Source of the DNA: Candidatus Poribacteria bacterium
GTDB lineage: Bacteria > Poribacteria > WGA-4E > UBA9662
Length of the DNA stretch: 16,976 nt
NCBI GenBank assembly: GCA_002699335.1
Contig: PACG01000005.1
Coordinates: 1 to 16,976, forward strand
Direction of reading: 5' to 3'
A program made the position numbers and the translations under genes. Shown here piece after piece: positions 14,651 through 16,976 of this stretch. The notes under the pieces are model-generated. The model made no database searches and was not told the DNA's origin. It worked only from the letters and a program-made list of their open reading frames with translations. Each line of letters opens with the position of its first letter. Within the stretch, counting starts at the first letter, position 1.

Positions 14651-15943
14651 GTGAGTCACAACAACAGAGAAATGCCGGCTGCACTCGGCGGTGCGCCGGT
14701 TTTTGTTCAAACCGCTAACAACCAGGAAAAATTAGATCAATGGCAACAGATCACTGAAGCTGAAGCTGAAATGGCTTATCAAATGACTCTGCGTAATGAG
14801 TTGTCCGGCGGCACACCGACTGTTCGGCAGTTTGAGGCCTTATGGCGGGAACGATTCGGATGTAAATTTGCCATTACCGTCATCAACGGTACTTCGGCTT
14901 TGCACAGCGCGATGTTTGGACTGGGAATTGGTCCGGGGGATGAGGTGATTGTTCCATCCTATACGTGGATCTGCTCAATTTCGCCCGCTTTGATGCTGAT
15001 GGCTCGACCTGTTTTCTGTGAAATAGATCCAGAGACTCTGATGATTGATCCGGAAGATGCGAGACGCCGCATCACCGACCGGACCAAAGCGATTGTTGCC
15101 GTCCATCTCTGGGGAAATGTCTGCAACATGGATACCTTGATAGAATTGAGTCGAGAGACTGGGGTTCCAATCCTGGAAGACTGTCCTCATGCACATGGAG
15201 CAACCTATAAAGATCAGTCTTGCGGTAGTATCGGTCAGGTTGGTGCGTGGAGTTTTCAGGGTAGCAAACCTGCCAGTGGAGGTGAAGGCGGTGTGGTTGC
15301 CACCAACGACGTAGCTGTTTTTGAGCGGGCTTGCCTGATTGGACAGGTTAACAGAGTTGCTGGTCTCGATCTGGTAACGGATAAATATCAACACCTTCAA
15401 CCACTTGGTCTGGGTATTAAATTCAGGGCACATCCGCTAGGAATCGGTATTGCCGCGATCCAACTAGAGAAACTGGATCAACTCAACAAAAATCGTCGAA
15501 CCTACATTCGATCAGTGGAAGACGGTTTGACTAATATCCCCGGTGTGAGGCCAATGAGTAAGTATGACGGCGCACAACCGGCTGGGTTTTATGGGTTTCC
15601 CATTCACTACGAGGCACAAGATCTTGGCGGCTTACCAAAAGAGAAGTTTATCGGCGCCCTGAAAAAAGGAGGCTTAGAAGCAAAATCAAATCCCTATCCA
15701 CTCCTGCACCAACTTTCGCTTTTCGCCGATGGATTCGACCTATTCACCGAAGGTCGAGGACCACTCTGCACTCCAGAAATGGGAGGTAATTACCAGGGGT
15801 ACCGCACGGGGGACTTCCCGGTTACAGAATCGGTCGTAACTCAGCTAATCTTCCTACCAGTATTCAGCCGACCCACAAAGGATGCGGCTGCACAGGTCGT
15901 TGCCGCAATTCGAAAAGTCTCGGCTTATGCCGATCGGCTGTGA
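14651..15943 (+). CDS. DegT/DnrJ/EryC1/StrS-family PLP aminotransferase
   Basis: The 430-residue enzyme has the fold-type I PLP domain. NGTSALHSAMFGLGIGPGDEVIVPSYT, split by the cofactor phosphate-binding NGTSAL, is followed by Asp177 in EDCPHAHGA (contacts the pyridine nitrogen) and Lys206 in SFQGSKP, the Schiff-base lysine, before GGEGGVV. The family mostly aminates keto-sugars for polysaccharides, glycosides or natural products; a minority have other roles. No sugar-nucleotide enzymes are nearby, so the substrate is open. The start is GTG with GGGAG about 8 bases upstream. It is divergent from the creatininase gene and lies upstream of the formylglycine-enzyme-like gene, 171 bases away on the same strand. 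Confidence 0.92.
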   Translation: MSHNNREMPAALGGAPVFVQTANNQEKLDQWQQITEAEAEMAYQMTLRNELSGGTPTVRQFEALWRERFGCKFAITVINGTSALHSAMFGLGIGPGDEVIVPSYTWICSISPALMLMARPVFCEIDPETLMIDPEDARRRITDRTKAIVAVHLWGNVCNMDTLIELSRETGVPILEDCPHAHGATYKDQSCGSIGQVGAWSFQGSKPASGGEGGVVATNDVAVFERACLIGQVNRVAGLDLVTDKYQHLQPLGLGIKFRAHPLGIGIAAIQLEKLDQLNKNRRTYIRSVEDGLTNIPGVRPMSKYDGAQPAGFYGFPIHYEAQDLGGLPKEKFIGALKKGGLEAKSNPYPLLHQLSLFADGFDLFTEGRGPLCTPEMGGNYQGYRTGDFPVTESVVTQLIFLPVFSRPTKDAAAQVVAAIRKVSAYADRL

Positions 15944-16114
15944 TAGAACGTAACCCGGTTGCGGATGATGCTCTAGCGAGAAAACGCTTGACCGTATTTT
16001 TGTCGAGTGTTTTTTGGCACTACTTCACAGCATTTCACAGACTTGATTTTTTTAGGTCCTTGTGTTACTTTTCTATCGGTAACCCTCTTTTATCTTCCAG
16101 GCAAAACATAGACT

Positions 16115-16976
16115 TTGACCCAACTGATCCACCTCCAACAACCTAAGCGAACAAGTGGAATTGACCCACAACTTCTGGTCGATCTAGCCTCATTTCAGCA
16201 AACACTGGACCTGTATTGGCCATGGCATTACGAGCCAGAACTGGCTCAATCGGCTAAGCGTCTACTAACAGCGGATTTAAAATGGGAAAAGGTTGGACCG
16301 TTTGTCAAAGCGACTGATGGCTTAACAACCCAACAGCGCATTTCTCCTCTCGGCATCGCACTTTCGCAAAACGACTGCGAATTACGATCGGCCGCCCTCC
16401 ATATCTTGGATAATGTAGTTGAGATTCCAACGGGTGAAGTTTTGTTAGGTCAAGATCTCACCCCCTTACCAGTGGAGGAATTCCGGTTAGGACGCTATCC
16501 CGTCACTAACGCCCAGTACCAGCGTTTCATTGACGCAACCGGCGCTCTACCTCCAGCTAACGGGCAAAACGACGACTCAGATACTGACAACTGGTTTCCA
16601 CCAAACCATGGAGACCATCCGGTGACCAGGGTCAGATGCACTGACGCAGAAGCCTATGCAACGTGGGCTGGGGGCCGATTGCCCAGTTTTGAGGAATGGG
16701 AGCGAGCCGCTCGTGGGAATGATGGCCGGATCTTTCCTTGGGGAGATGAGATTGATAAGCCTCGATGCAATACGGCCGAGGCTGGTATTGGTACTACTAC
16801 CCCTGTCGGCATGTTCCCTGAAGGCATGAGTTCTTTTGGCTGTTATGACCTGTTGGGCAATGTCTGGGAATGGACCCGCACCTGGTACGACGATGACCAG
16901 CAATTCCGGGTCGTACGCGGGGGAGCCTGGTATTACAATCATGAACACGCGACCTGCACCAGCTACGATTTTTTTA
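16115..16976 (+). CDS. Formylglycine-generating-enzyme-like protein (5' part)
   Basis: The gene is cut by the window edge; about 287 codons are present. From around residue 105 it matches the sulfatase-modifying-factor (FGE/SUMF1-like) domain: VEIPTGEVLLG, GRYPVTNAQYQRFIDATG, GGRLPSFEEWERAARG, PWGDE, CNTAEAG, LLGNVWEWT and VVRGGAWYYN. Authentic FGE oxidises a sulfatase cysteine to formylglycine, but many relatives (ergothioneine and hydroxylase-type enzymes, ligand-binding lectin folds) share this domain. The cysteines that decide would lie beyond the edge. The first ~100 residues are a helical-looking region I do not recognise. The frame opens after TAG at 16109; the first usual start is TTG at 16115, without a clear Shine-Dalgarno. 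A weak promoter-like pair (TTGATT 16043, TACTTT 16066) precedes it. Confidence 0.85.
   Translation, partial: MTQLIHLQQPKRTSGIDPQLLVDLASFQQTLDLYWPWHYEPELAQSAKRLLTADLKWEKVGPFVKATDGLTTQQRISPLGIALSQNDCELRSAALHILDNVVEIPTGEVLLGQDLTPLPVEEFRLGRYPVTNAQYQRFIDATGALPPANGQNDDSDTDNWFPPNHGDHPVTRVRCTDAEAYATWAGGRLPSFEEWERAARGNDGRIFPWGDEIDKPRCNTAEAGIGTTTPVGMFPEGMSSFGCYDLLGNVWEWTRTWYDDDQQFRVVRGGAWYYNHEHATCTSYDFF

Noticed and set aside
15940..16146. 68-codon open frame after the aminotransferase gene
   Set aside because: No recognisable motif; it overlaps both the aminotransferase stop and the start of the FGE-like gene, and the overlapping frame is the one with conserved domains.
16577..16948. 123-codon minus-strand frame
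   Set aside because: Complement of the clearly coding FGE domain; no domain of its own.

Overview
The window looks like a chromosomal segment of an uncultivated bacterium of roughly balanced base composition. tRNA genes, thrS and strong sigma-70-like promoters mark it as bacterial. A formylglycine-generating-enzyme-like protein, a creatininase-family hydrolase, a cupin-like oxygenase and a long peptide-ABC operon together recall sponge- or ocean-associated candidate phyla such as Poribacteria or Latescibacteria. That placement is inference from gene content, with low confidence.

Layout. 1-104: the 3' end of a gene made of perfect 18-bp tandem repeats, most simply read as the Gly/Arg-rich tail of an RNA-binding protein, then a hairpin terminator. 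177-518: a strong promoter, three tRNA genes (Gly-GCC, Cys-GCA and an irregular Val-GAC) and a UUCG-loop terminator. 575-2365: thrS lacking the usual N-terminal TGS domain. 2386-3312 (minus): a metallo-beta-lactamase-fold hydrolase, convergent with thrS. 3438-4492 (minus): an MqnD-like protein followed by a 65-residue zinc-ribbon-like protein. 4543-4603: a compact divergent promoter pair whose two -35 boxes form a perfect inverted repeat, with a second palindrome over the rightward spacer.

4648-10789 (plus): a complete peptide/nickel-type ABC importer in the order ATPase, ATPase, lipoprotein binding protein, permease, permease. The genes are tightly packed and three junctions overlap. Its last stop codon is interleaved with that of a minus-strand gene.

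10786-14293 (minus): a co-oriented set read from right to left: creatininase-family hydrolase, cupin/JmjC-like oxygenase, a decayed secreted-protein gene with several lesions, and a dehydrogenase resembling 2,4-diaminopentanoate dehydrogenase. A good promoter lies upstream of the creatininase gene. 14651-15943 (plus): a DegT-family PLP aminotransferase. 16115-16976 (plus): the start of a formylglycine-generating-enzyme-like gene that runs off the window.

How the parts may work together: the importer could bring in peptides or amine compounds, and the opposing hydrolase/oxygenase/dehydrogenase set could process nitrogen-containing small molecules. Only adjacency supports this. I found no CRISPR array, phage, transposon or clearly new multi-gene system. 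The points most worth checking are the divergent promoter/operator, the decayed gene, the irregular tRNA-Val, the perfect tandem repeat and the small zinc-ribbon protein.
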